A stretch of 64,000 nucleotides of DNA from Steinernema hermaphroditum (lineage: Eukaryota; Nematoda; Chromadorea; Rhabditida; Steinernematidae). The position numbers and the translations under genes are program-made. This document shows, piece by piece, positions 33,593 to 45,531 of this stretch (position 1 is the stretch's first letter; each line of letters begins with the position of its first letter). The notes under the pieces are model-generated. The model saw only the letters and a list, made by a program, of their open reading frames with translations, was not told where the DNA came from and ran no database searches. The stretch covers positions 15,934,001-15,998,000 of the forward strand of contig CM059625.1 in the NCBI GenBank assembly GCA_030435675.1. Direction: 5' to 3'.

Positions 33593-35076
33593 TTACTTGG
33601 ATAGGAAGTCGATGTTGAGCTTGAAGAAAACGTATGAGTAGTAGTCGTGCACTCCTAGTGACATAAGGGCAGGGCTGTCTTCGAAGGTCTAAAGATGATA
33701 AATGTAATGAGGTGTTATGTAGAGGTGAGCTTACATCAATGGGACCACCAGCTGAGCCGTCGAGATGCGCGTAGAGCTTGTTCAGCTCGGTACGGAGCTT
33801 CTTGTGCGCGTTCTTGTTGGGCTCAAGTAGGGCAGCCTGGAAGTTTACGGGAAGACCGTATCTGAGCACGGATTCCACGAAAACGCGCAGGGCTTTGACG
33901 TGGATGTAGGCGGAGAAGATTTCACCGAAGTTGACCTTCAACCACCGAACGAGGGGAGCGTACTGTCGCTGCTTCTCCTGGAGCAGCTTGTCGCGCTCGT
34001 TACGGCCGGCCTTGAGGGAATCCTCGTCGTAAACGAAGTCACGGACGATGAATCTGAACGGCAAAGAGACCTTAGCTCCGATAACAAGTGAATAAGACTC
34101 ACTTGTTTTCACGGCAGGTGTTCTTGTACTCGTCGATGACCTTCTTGAAGAGAGTGACGGAAAACAGGCAGTGTTCTCCATCTTCAGTGATGAGCTTTGA
34201 CGATCCGGGAACGACCATGTCTGAGAACGTGGCGTACTTGGCTTCCCATTCCTTCGTCATGATCTTGGGGACGACAACCATGAGGGTCTGAAGGTACTCG
34301 GAGTTGAGAACGAAGTCGTCGGCCTTGACAAGGTCGGAGAGATCCTTAGTAATGAGGGATCCACTAAAATAAGAGCCTAGATCCAAGTTTTTACGGTTTT
34401 GATTTACGTGGCTTTGCGGTCGATGGAGGCAAGGTTGTTTTTGAGGTTGTTGTAGGCGATCGACTTGGTTTTCAAGTCATTGTCGATCTGAGTGACTTGC
34501 TAAAAGGGCTTTTAGTGAAAAAATCAAACAAACTAGATACACACCTTTCCAATGATCTCGCTAAGGACTTTCAACGACTGTTTGAGAGGATACTTGGCTC
34601 CCTCCCACTGGAACTTGGTCACATAGGTGCGGATATCCTCTTAAATATTGAGGCGATAATAATAATAAAAAGTTTTAGAACAACTCACTGTTTCCGACAA
34701 CCAGATTATCAGCGAGCTTGTCACGTTCCTCTTCGAGAACATCGGCGAAGTACTGTACGAGTTTACGAACAATACTGAAAATTTCTCTATAAAACAGAAA
34801 AACCAAGTTTTCCTGCTTACCCTTCAGTGGTAGTGTCTAGCTTGGCCAAATCGTCGGACAGACCAACAAGCTGGTCGAGGGTACCAACCTGAATAAAAGG
34901 CAAGGTTCTGAATGTTTAAGGGGACTCAGCGCTACCTTCAAATCAGGAATATTGAATTTGGCGTTGGTCGACAGGTTCGAAGTGGCGTTGTTCAGACGCT
35001 CCCACGTCTCCTGGACGCTCTTCTCACCTGGAGCGGAGACAAGCCACAACTCTCCGGCCAAAGGGTTCGACGCCAT
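33593..35076 (-). CDS. vha-11: V-type H+-ATPase subunit C, 8 exons, 385 aa
   Basis: Exons: 35076-34936, 34888-34821, 34774-34689, 34639-34545, 34499-34408, 34363-34103, 34053-33735 and 33688-33593. The 1158 bp frame gives 385 aa, the usual family length. Subunit C is the clamp of the V1 sector that links the peripheral stalks and controls reversible V1/V0 assembly, acting on the cytosolic face of acidic organelles and apical membranes. Diagnostic stretches are [20 protein letters not shown] at the N-terminus, [40 protein letters not shown] and [20 protein letters not shown]. The conserved C-terminus is [17 protein letters not shown]. The ATG lies 3 bases after CCCTTTTCAG, consistent with trans-splicing. 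All introns are short, 42 bp or more. Single-copy housekeeping gene; identification is firm. Confidence 0.97.
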
Positions 35077-35925
35077 GCTCTGAAAAGGGGCGCCAGTTAC
35101 ACGTGTTCGCACAGTTACAGCAATTAGATAGGACAATACTGATCGCGCCCTCACTCGTGGCCAGATGTTGCAAGTTATGTTCCAAGATTTCGTATTTACA
35201 TCACCACACACCGTAACTAACCGATTGCCGTGCATATAAACTCCGAAAAATTATGTTTGAATTCAATGATTTCTGGTCTTATCGCTGCGATCACTGCGCT
35301 CTCAGCGGGACGCGACCAGAAATTTGAAATCGATTGCGCCGCGACTAACAACTAGGAAAGCCCGAAAGCTCGTGCGGCGATGGCCCCGGTCGCGAATTGT
35401 AGTAACTGAGATCATATGCGTCTGGACAAACTATCAGAAACTCACTGTAACCGAGTAGTTACGTTAAAGCACCCGTGACCATTACGGCGTTGCCTGACTG
35501 TATAAGCTTAAGCGCTTTGGGAGGATAACGTGGGCACCAGATGTAAATCATAAATGGTGAAACTCGACAGATTCGATGCATGAACAAATTCTGGAAAGCG
35601 ACGCAAAGATTCTTCCCAGAGGCAAGCTAAGGTATATAATTTGCTCGCACCCACTATCTAAGAAAGGGAAAAGAACCAAGAGTGGGCGACCGCGAAGACC
35701 AAAGACTAATCACCATCTATTGATCGGTTTTTCGAGATCAGACGCTCGATCGCGGGTAAAGAAATTGCAGTAAACGAGCGATGCGTCACTGCTGGTGCTT
35801 TCATTCCATGTGAGAGTTCAAGTGTGAGTTGTGCGATGCTAATTGCACAAATGAATCTTGGAGATAGTGTGAAATGGTTAATATTCGCCATTTGAGTTGT
35901 TCTCAATTCACTTCTACGAACAAGC

Positions 35926-38900
35926 ATGAGCGAAAACGGTGGCAACCGAACGATGTCGGATAAACGACAGACTCGCTCGTACCGCACGAGAGCTTCTGAC
36001 CAGTCAAGCAAAGCAGTGCGGACAGTTCAGATCCAGAATCCTGACGAGGCGATGTCTCCACGACCCGTCAAAGTCGCTGAGGGGCCAAAGCTACGTTCGG
36101 CAGCGCGGGCTTGTCCCGAAGTGCCGGATTCTGCTTGTCGACGGAAGAGACCTCTTAACGAAGATGTCAAGGATTCCCCAACGACTTTGCCTCAGAATCT
36201 CAAAAAAGCTACACCCAGTGTGTCGACTCCGGAAACGATGAACAGCGATCAGAAGCGAGTGCTCCGCTCGAGCAAACGCACGGGTCAAGACACATCGGAC
36301 GCTGGCGCTTCTCACTCAGAAGCCAGTAAGTCGGTTGGCAAAAAAGGTTGGCGAGTGATTCCCTTTGGTCCACAAAATGCGTCTTTAGATCAACTTCAAC
36401 AGAAGTCCCCTAAGCACCAATCTGAAAGCAACCACCAAGGAGTTGCGTCTGGAGTGTCCGTTCCAATGGCGATGAGCAGCAGCGTAGGAAGAGAACTACG
36501 ATCAACAAGGCGGTCTCTTCTTACGACTACCCCAGCAAGTACTACACCTAAGCCTGTCATTGACTCCGATGACAATAAGTCCTCCAATAAAGGTAAAGGC
36601 CCATTTATACTCTGCGCGACACAAAACGCCCTTTTTGGTGTCGCTTAGCTTGTCCACGTGTAACTATTTACGCAAAACCAAATGAAACTGCATAGCCATG
36701 ATGCATTTGGATCAGGCTATCCAACCATCATCAGAAAAAAATTTTAAGTTAACTTTACGTACGCTAACTTAACTGTCGCTTAGCTTCAACTTGACTGTCG
36801 CGCAGCTGTGTCGCCGCGCTGCGCGACAGTCAAGTTGAGGCTATGCGACAGTTAGGTTAACCTACATGGCATGTCCCAAAAATTTTTTCCGGCGATGGCT
36901 GGATAGCCCGATCCAAAAGCATCATGACTGTGCTGTTTTATTTGGTTTTGCGTAAATAGTCACAGGTGGACAAGCTAAGCGACACCAAAAAGGGCGTTTT
37001 GTGTCGCGCAGAGTATAAATGGGCCTTAACCCGTTGTTTGGTTCTTGTTTACCGAGTATGATCGCAGAGGTGAAGAAGCAACTGTCCAGTCGCCAATCTC
37101 GGAATTTCGGCAAGACTACCCCAGCAAGTACTACACCTAAGACTGCCAGCAGCCACTCGAGCCGAGTGCTCCGGTCGGCCGGGCGAGCCCTTCCCGAAAC
37201 ACACGATACCGCAGTTCCTAATGGTTCTGTTGGCACCAGAGCGGATCAGTTCGAAAGCCAAAAAGGTGAGTGGCAGTTAGGTTTGTGTATTCCTATGAAA
37301 TTTTGTAGACCAAGAAATGAGTGAGCAGCGAAGTCCCCCATCTCAAAATCCCGGCAAAACTGCACCGAAAGGGTCACCAACCAAAACGACCAATGGCAAC
37401 CAAAAGCGAGAGCTGCGGTCGACAAAGCGGCTTCGTCCAGAAACACCCGAAAATGTCGAGCATGTTGAACCTACTGACTCTGAAGTGGCCAAATCTCCCA
37501 ACCAGCAAGGTGAGTTACTCGTCTATTCGTATTCACAGAAAGCTATTTCAGATCAAACGAGAAAGGAGCAACCGCGTCAATCTCGGAAAACCAAAGCCAC
37601 TACACCAGGTGTGTCCTCTCTGAAGAACAGCAGTCCGGGACGAGTACTACGCTCTGCCGGACGTGCTCTTCCTGAAGTACCCATTGATTCTGTTGTCTCC
37701 GCGAATCGTAACGCTAAAACGCTCACCCACCAGAAACGTATTCGGCAGGTCAGTTAGTGTCCATGGAACACAGTTTCAGACGAAATGTTTCAGAAGATTG
37801 TAACGCCTGACGTCCGAGATGTCACCACGGCGACACCCGATAAGTCAGTCGACACCGAGGGCCGAGTCTTGCGCTCCGGAAAGGTGGCTCATACAACCAC
37901 TCCCGTTTCTGGTATCGTTCGTGCACCAGCAGATGAAAACCCGAAGGACAACGGTGAGCAATCAGTCACGTCTTGTTCACAGAAAGTGTTTGCAGGCGAA
38001 GTGAGAATGGCTACCCCAACACATGTGGCAACACCCAAAGGACGCACTTCAAAGATAGTGAACATCAGGCAGGGACCAGTACTTCGTTCCTCTACCTCAA
38101 TGTCCGCCTCACTAACATCTCCTCTTGGTCGTGAAGCGGACGAGGTTATCAAACAATCGCCTAAGCGGCCGTCCGATTCCACAAGACGCAAAAAATCTCT
38201 CGGCAAAGTGGGGGAAGAGAAATCAAACTGCCAGGCTGAAAGTACCGCGAAGTCCACGCAAAATCGGTCCACTCCGAACAGCACTCAGGGACCAGTGCTG
38301 CGATCGGCCAGGATGGCTCGTCCTGAAAAGACGGAATCCACAGCCGCAGTAGATACGCCCATCGATGCACAGGATGGTGAAGCCATGAATCAGTCAATGG
38401 AAGAGACGGCTTCTGTTTGCACTGCCGAAAAGGAAGAGTTCCAGAACAATAACGAAGATGGCCACACTGCGGATGTGTCAGTATCTTTGCCCTTGACCAA
38501 CGACAAAATTGAGGAAATCTCGCTTGAAGCTCCAGTGAACCAAGAGGATGTCTCCGTCAACGAAGATAGATGCGATGTTGGAGATGCAGTGCTTCTCGTG
38601 GAAGGATCGCACGTGGAGACGTCCGCAGTGAACGCAGATTCTGGCTCGTCAACTACACTGGTCAACGAAGAAGAAGCCCATGACAATAATACTCCCACGC
38701 ACATCGACGGTTCCGTCGACTCAGATTCGAACGGGCCAACAGCTCTTATTAGCACTGAGAACGCCCACTTCAACAATTTAACCTACAGTGGAGACGCTTC
38801 GCCATCGTTGGCGTTGAGCGACAAGGACACTGAGAGCTTGGCAAATCTACACACTCCTGAAGAAGGTTCTCCATCGCCTGTTAACGAAGAAATTCCGTAC

Positions 38901-41564
38901 ACTGAGGATGATGGCTACAATGCTGACACTACCAGCGACGGCTGTCCCAACCATCCTAAACCAGCGATCGTCGACGATTCAAAATCATCAGCAGAATCTG
39001 TCAACTCGGAGTCGAACTGGTCTGCACCAAGAATTAACGAAGAAGAAGTCGGCGAAGATCATGAAAACAACGCTTCGAACGATGGTTTTGTCACTCACGA
39101 TTCTACTTCGTCTTCATCGTTAATCAAACAGGATGCCGGCCCCAATGATCGACCCGTTTTTGAGAATAGCGAAGACAGCTCACCATCGCCTGGTCTGTAC
39201 GACGATACAACCAAGAACATGCCATCTACAGCTTCTATAACTGGAGACGATTTGGATATATACGACAACAACGAAGCCACTGACGGTTCCACTAATCATC
39301 CTACAACAGTTCTCGTGGACAAGTCGAACTTAGCAACGGAGACGATAAACCCGGGATCAATCTTCTCAACATCGCCTAGCAATGACACTGGAATTGAAGA
39401 TGCAGAGTTGTCTCCTGCACTTAACGAGAACGTCATCGTATACAGCACATCTTATTCTCCTGTGAAGGAAAAATCTTTCTCCATCGACGACGACGATGAA
39501 GACGACACTTTGGCCATCATGCATGATCGGACCTCACCAACACCACCCGCCAACTCGGATTCGATCCCGTCAACATCGCCTCAAAACAGCACCGATGAAA
39601 CTGGCATATTATCTTCGCCGCCTTATGGCGTCGCATCTTCACCTTCCCCAAACAACGAGCCTTTAGCCACCGACGAAGACAGTCGTGAAATGCATGCTTC
39701 CTGTGAAAGCGGCAACATCGACTTAGATACAGAGTTCTCAAAGGGATCTGTGCACTCCGAAGTCGTCAAAGAAATCAGTGTTGAAAATATCGAAGAATTG
39801 TCGATGTCATTGTCGTCGCTGAATGTCGACAATGTAAGGCCGATCTCACCGGAAACAGCAATTACCGAAGACCTTTCAAGCAGCGGTGACTATGACAAAA
39901 ACATTGCTCATCCCAGTGGTGGATCTTCTTATGAACCAACATCCGTCCAACATGACGATTCGCAGTCCTCTACAGCGCTGATAAGTGGAAATTCGAATTC
40001 GATCCAGCCTGTTGAAGAGCCAATTGATGTTCCAACCGATAGTAGCCATGTTGGCGATATCGACGACAAATGGCCTTCAGTTAGCATGATCCAGGAAGAT
40101 CTGCCCTCGGAAGAGAAGACCGACAACGTAGAACGCCGCGATTTCGAAGAAGCATCGTCTGACCCTTATGTGAACGAAGAAGGTTTATCTGGTGGCAACG
40201 AAAACAATGCTGACGTCTCCAGCGATGGTTCACCAGATCAATCCGCATCGTCTCCTGTCGACCACTTAAACAGTGTTCCTGACGTCCAAGAATATTCGTC
40301 GTCATTGCCTTCGAATGACAGTGATATCGAGATTATCCCGCATCCAGCACCCGTTAGAGAAGAGCTTCTCGATGCAGGCGATGAAGAAGATGTGATGTGG
40401 ATTGATGACGAAGAAGACGTTGTATGTGTAGAAGAAATTTTCTACATCGATGACAATGACGATGAAATGCTCGTCGACGATGACGCGGAAGTTGGGATCG
40501 ACGACCATGGAGAAGTTATAACCATCGACGACGACGAAAACGACGAACGCCTTTCGGTTTCGGACATGGTACTGGTGGACGAAGTTTACGAAGACGATAA
40601 TATCAACGAGAAATTGGGTGAAGACATTCTCGACGGAACCAGCGCTGCAGAAGACTATCAGTTCGGCGAGGCATCCGAAAAAACGTTGGATTATCAGCTA
40701 GCCAGTTCTGCTCTCGAAAGGGAATCTCAGGAGCGGGTAGCCGAGGAGGTCCCACCGCTGCAGAACTCCGACAAGATGAATGACCATGAGCTCACTCCAA
40801 TGCAAATGAACATGGGTCAGAAGGAGGTTTTCCACTCCACCAGCTTAGGCCATGCGACAGCATCTATTAGTGTTCACGAAGTTGAGCCTGAATGTCATGA
40901 CCAGGGTATCCCCATCAACGATGTGGGCGACGAACTTGCGAACCACAATAGCGGTTCTGAGGTGTTCGTTAACGACGACAGCGAAAATCAGCCGCAGATG
41001 GATGGCGGGCTTGGTAACGAGAACTCCACTGAAGATGCAAGCGCGGATGTCGAAGAGAATATGAAGGAAAACGCAAACGAAAGCGCGAGCAAGGACAAGG
41101 TAGCGAAGTCAGTCGCTGAACAACCCGCCCGCTCAAACCGACGGAAGAGAGCTCTAGATCCACTCAACAAAGAGCTGGATGCGCTTCAGCCAGACGAGTT
41201 CACTCTCTCGGTCATGAGCAGTGGTAGAGGGCGAGTGCTTCGCTCTGCCGGCTTGAGTCGTTCCAAGCGAACGACCGAAAAAGCTCAGCCTCGTGGACCC
41301 GTCGATTCGCTCACGCACGATAAGGACGGCAGAATACTGAATGTCTTCACTGGAGAAATGATTTACATGTGCGACTGTTTCGATCTGCAGTGTGAGGGTT
41401 GCCAGGTTCAGTGTCAAGAGTGCTACTCTAGGCGATGTTACTTCGTGTGTCAGCGGGGCCGAGATGCGTATATTTGGTTGGACTTTACCACCAGTAAGCG
41501 ACGAAATCCGTTTATCAGGCAGGTTGAGGACGAGCAGGTGGAAATGAAAACGAAGTTTAGATGA
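35926..41564 (+). CDS. ARL14EP-domain protein, giant repeat-expanded paralog, 6 exons, 1663 aa
   Basis: Exons: 35926-36592, 37068-37265, 37309-37509, 37552-37748, 37794-37953 and 37996-41564 (4992 bp in frame). The C-terminal ARL14EP domain (LTHDKDGRILNVFTGEMIYM, CDC, CEGC, eight Cys, basic tail) is about 80% identical to the compact paralog at 31708. Residues 1-600 carry about ten copies of a basic motif of the form RVLRSAGRALPE (also GPKLRSAARACPE, GPVLRSARMARPE), mostly one per small phase-1 exon. Residues about 650-1300 form an acidic Ser/Asp/Glu-rich region of degenerate 50-60-residue repeats containing NEE, DNN, DGS and LVD blocks. The basic motifs and acidic tract suggest a nuclear or chromatin scaffold (inference). 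A MITE fills intron 1. The intron 37954-37995 lies inside a continuous frame and is inferred from its match to the other introns. AATAAA lies at 41654-41659. Confidence 0.82.
36597..37026. mobile_element. MITE with long terminal inverted repeats, PIF/Harbinger-type target site
   Basis: The element is 430 bp, with inverted repeats of about 150 bases that are roughly 90% or more identical (AGGCCCATTTATACTCTGCG, then CGACACAAAACGCCC, from each end). The centre is a second palindrome (CAACTTGACTGTCGCGCAGC against its complement). It is flanked by TAA at 36594-36596 and at 37027-37029, a 3 bp TWA-type duplication characteristic of PIF/Harbinger elements. It has no coding capacity. It lies in intron 1 of the large ARL14EP gene, with its left TAA forming part of the splice donor. 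The high end-to-end identity suggests a fairly recent insertion. Confidence 0.88.
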
Positions 41565-44340
41565 TGGTTGTTATTGCTCGATCTTTGCGTCGTTAATCAC
41601 TTATAAGTTAGTCTTTGCGGACCATTTATTATGCTTGCTCTATTTGTTATTGCAATAAATATGTGAATCATAATGAACTTTCAAGTTGCACAAAAACAAT
41701 GTAGGCGATCGTAGAACCAATCAGCTGAGAATGCAAAGATTTCAGACGGATAGCCACATGCCTAAAATCGAACTGTGCATAACAGAAGTCACAATTCCAT
41801 GCTTTCTCATTTTCATAGACGTACTTCGTGGTTGGTACCTTGCAACGCGCAGCGCCGAGTTGTCTGAAAACAGGAACTGAACTCACTCCAATAAAAAAAG
41901 CGTGAAGTTCATCGCAAAAGGAAGTTCAGATGTTCATTCATAACATTTTCCACTGTGTTCGCTCAAAACATTCACATGTTTCAATTTAAAAACGAGTTTT
42001 ACCATCAGTTTAAAGTGGAACGATTGCCTTTTTCAATGGCCAACCTATTTTCGGCAGTTGTAAAACGCTACATGACTAAACACATATCGGTGCTGCGCTC
42101 TCCGTTTATTGTGCTCTTTGGAGCGCGACCTTCAAGGACAAGAAAAGAAGGGGCTCGGCTCCTTGAGAACCGATGAGTGACCAACCCGTTCGTAAAGTAA
42201 GGACCATTTAACCTCTCGAGTGGCACTTTCCATTTCCTTAACGGTATGTCCTCTCGTATTTGATCTAATGTCTTAATGTTCAATGTTACACTTGCCCCCA
42301 TTTTGGTCTCTTTTTTTGCTAGTCCTCCTTCGGAGGTGTCTCAGTGACACCCTTAATCGGAGGTCTTGTTTGCCTAGACATATTACACTTGTCAAACAGC
42401 GCTTTCCGTTTTCAATTACGGTGACGCTTTGGCATCGCATTGTGCGTATTTTTGATGCAGACCACACACGTTGCCTTTTTATTTGAGTGCACGCACGGCG
42501 ATATAGCATGTGTGCTTGTCCAGTGTATGCGGTGGTCAGGTGCGTCATCCACGCAAAAACCTCTGCTCATTTCCGACCATCGCACCTTGTCCAGTATTCG
42601 TCATCACGTTGGCGATCACGAACCGTCCACTGGCGCCAGTGACAAACGGCAGCAACGCTGTGAACCAACGGCTCACCTTTCAAGTCGAACAAGCGCGTCT
42701 CAATGCCCGCTACGTAATCGTCAAACCACACAACTGTATGGCGCACCTTTTTCGCGCGAGGCAAACCACTTGTTCTTCTCTTCATGCAATGAATTGAGAT
42801 GTGACTATTAAATCTGCGACGAGTGCACGCTGCAACGACACAAGCACGCGATGGTGTCATTATTGTCTCTGAGCCGGCGATTATGTCCACTTCTGCGATC
42901 TCTTCCCATTCTGCACTTCGCCTTCGTCTTCATCTCTTAATCGCGCGGCTCGCAGCAACTTTGATGAAAACGCGAAAAGAACGCGGAGAGGTATTCCATC
43001 GAATCATCCACTCCACTGCGCTGTTATCGTCGCTTAATTGCCTGTTTTCTTCTATTAATGGTTATTGCTCTTTTTGGGCACTTTGTCTTTTCGGTTACTT
43101 CGTTTCTCGCGTAGATTAGCACTCGGTCAGCTCGCCTTTCCTATGGCTGCTCTAACCAGTTGTAGGCCGTAATTTGAGCCATCAGTGTCCAATACGTTTC
43201 GTAACGTTGCTGTACCTCTATCACTGTTCTATTAATTCAATGTTGCTTGACTCTCTTGTAAAACTCGTTAGACACTTTGTGGCTGATGTGCATCGGAATT
43301 TTAATGTTGGTTCGTCTCTATTTTACTTGTATTCTGAAAGAAAACATGATTTTTCTAAGGCTACAAAACTTCGTTTTCAATCAACCGTTTTAAATTTAAA
43401 TTCATTTTTATAAAATTACCTTGGATTCCTCTTGGAATTCTTTTCTAAAGCAAAGCTCTCACTTTAGAAAGTATCTTTCGGAGACGAGTAAGTCGTCAAT
43501 TGTGCCAACGTGGAAGCGTCATTTCGAAAGCACTACTGCCCGTTTATGACTCAATGTTCAACTATGATAAGACGCTCAAAAGTCCGTACTTGGTCGGGCA
43601 GTTCTTATCAGAGAAATTCTTGCGGTATACAACTATTTGTCGTTACCCAGTATGGACAAACGTCCTTTCGTCCAATTGTGCTACAGTGACAACTGTCGCT
43701 GTGGCCAAGGACGCTAGTGTAATTTTCAGGTTTGAGAGGTTACTCGGTAGCGGATTGCTGTTTGCTGAGTTCGTTCGGTTTGCTCGCGGCCGGTTATAGT
43801 CTAATACTCGTCAGTTGAAGTGGTGATAAGTGTTATCATTTCCTGAGTTCATTGCTTCTGCTACTAAAGCGGATCTTGTGGGAAGAGATTGTGAAATCAT
43901 CGAGATGCAATTATTCTTATCAACCTAAAGCTCGTCCGTGTTGTTTATGATGAAATACTCTATTTAGTACCCTATAAACATCCTGTAAGGTCATGCTTCT
44001 TAAAGGCTTAACATCCTAACTGTATCACGGACGTTGTGTTTTAAACCGTTTTATCAGTTATTTCTGAGGGATTCTTTCAAGAATCTTGTAGTATAATTTA
44101 AGGACACTCTAGGGCATAAGTGGTCCCTCATAGGCGCAAAGGCCCTTACAAGGGCTTATCGATCCTCCGTCCTTTTTTAAACGCTCTTTGTCGTCTCCAT
44201 CTCACTTTAGAACCGCTTCCATTCTCGTGGATCGCGTTTCCTCTTCCAAAGGCCACACTTTACAATAACAGCGTCGTGGGAAAGCGAACTGTTGTGCGTC
44301 GGATACGTATGACGTGAATTGTTCGCGCCTTTCCAACTAC
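41565..44340. other. Intergenic stretch upstream of nrfl-1
   Basis: After the AATAAA at 41654-41659 there is no supported gene. Several frames of 90-125 codons (42440-42811, 42823-43119, 43500-43799) are open but overlap frames on the other strand and lack domains and splice structure. Some could be 5' exons or regulatory DNA of nrfl-1, whose worm homologue has several isoforms. Confidence 0.4.
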
Positions 44341-44466
44341 ATGGCTGCCGAATTGATCAATCGCATTTGCATGATTCGTCAAGAGCGCAACTTAATCCTC
44401 GGGTTCCGTACTGGCTTCGATGGTGACGATGTCGAAATCGATTTCAATTCCGATCCCGCTTTGTGA
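44341..44466 (+). CDS. Small open frame, 41 aa, unidentified
   Basis: ATG to TGA encodes MAAELINRICMIRQERNLIL and then GFRTGFDGDDVEIDFNSDPA. The composition looks coding-like, with an amphipathic helix then an acidic tail. It lies about 1.1 kb upstream of nrfl-1 on the same strand, with no donor that would splice it to that gene in an obvious way. It may be a micropeptide, a terminal exon or chance. Confidence 0.25.
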   Translation: MAAELINRICMIRQERNLILGFRTGFDGDDVEIDFNSDPAL

Positions 44467-45531
44467 CGCACTGTCAGCAACTAGATTACAAGAACTACTG
44501 ATCTGCTCGGCTATTTAGCATTTTCCAGACGAGTTGCAACGACGTCGAAAATGACAAAGTTGTTCGCGGCGCGCGCGCTCTCCTGCACTAACTCCTCGCG
44601 CCTCGGACGTGCACAGAAATGAGCTGTTGCTGCTGGTGCAGAAAGTGCGACAATTGTAACTCGTTGAGTTGAACGAAGCTCTCCACTCGCGCGCCGCCTT
44701 CTCATATCTTCAGTTCCCAGAGCAGTAGCAACATCAGCGCCGACTACCGACAGAAACCAGATGAGCGCGAGCCTTCTTGTTTACGTACAGGTATCGCGAG
44801 ATCTACTGCCGGGACAGTTCTTCAGCGATCACCTTTATTTTGGGTACCGCACGTGCTTTTCCCGCAGTTCTTCTTGTTTAGATGAATAATGGATATGGTG
44901 AGTAATATTCTTGTTCCCTCACGCCGGCTCATCGCCACCGCCACTTGGTCCCTTATTTGTCATGGCTGTAAATACTAACGAGTCGACCTGCTGCGCACGG
45001 CAAGCGGCACGCAGCCGATGAATAATCGTTGTCCTTTGGCAGCCAGAGCCCGATGCCGCCGTTTATCTGAATCGCGTTCGCGTCAACCTTATCTCTGTAT
45101 CAGCGTCACTTTCACTTCCGAAGCGGGTGACGACGTGCTGAGTGTTCGGTGACTCTCACCGAATAAGTCTTCCCTTTGCTTACAGAACAAACATTAGTTA
45201 TGCGGCGCTTAGACGCCACTTGACAAGCCTATTACGTAATGGTTCCTTTTGTGTGTGTTTAATTTAATTGCTTCACACATCTCAGCAGCCCGAGGTCAGA
45301 AGGCAAAATAGGTGGTGACTGAAGGAACTGACCGACCACCTGTTGTGACCTTGCTTCGTCGGAATCGTTGTTTGTTTGTCCATTTGAACCGCTTAGCGAC
45401 TACACGCGTTACATAAATCTTTTGTGCGTCGGAGGGTTACGTGAATGTCAGAATAGTTAGCATTGTGTCGTCGGCTCGCAACATCTCTCTGGTAACGTTA
45501 TTCACGAAGAAATTTCAGACAACCCGTCACA
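44467..45531. other. Putative promoter region of nrfl-1
   Basis: Noncoding sequence directly upstream of the nrfl-1 start, with a GC-rich patch around 44560-44790. No TATA box or defined operator was recognised. The sequence AATTTCAGACAACCCGTCACA before the ATG at 45532 contains a TTTCAG acceptor 15-16 bases upstream, consistent with trans-splicing or an upstream 5' exon. Confidence 0.35.

Noticed and set aside
36593..36648. Extension of the 240-codon frame into 36648 as the end of a gene
   Set aside because: These codons lie in the terminal repeat of the MITE. The splice donor at 36593 and continuation in exon 2 explain the gene better.
38390..38776. Minus-strand frames opposite the acidic repeats of ARL14EP-2
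   Set aside because: They mirror Ser/Asp/Glu-rich codons on the coding strand and have no independent support.
42283..43800. Several 90-125-codon plus-strand frames
   Set aside because: They overlap one another and opposite-strand frames, lack domains and have no consistent splice sites.
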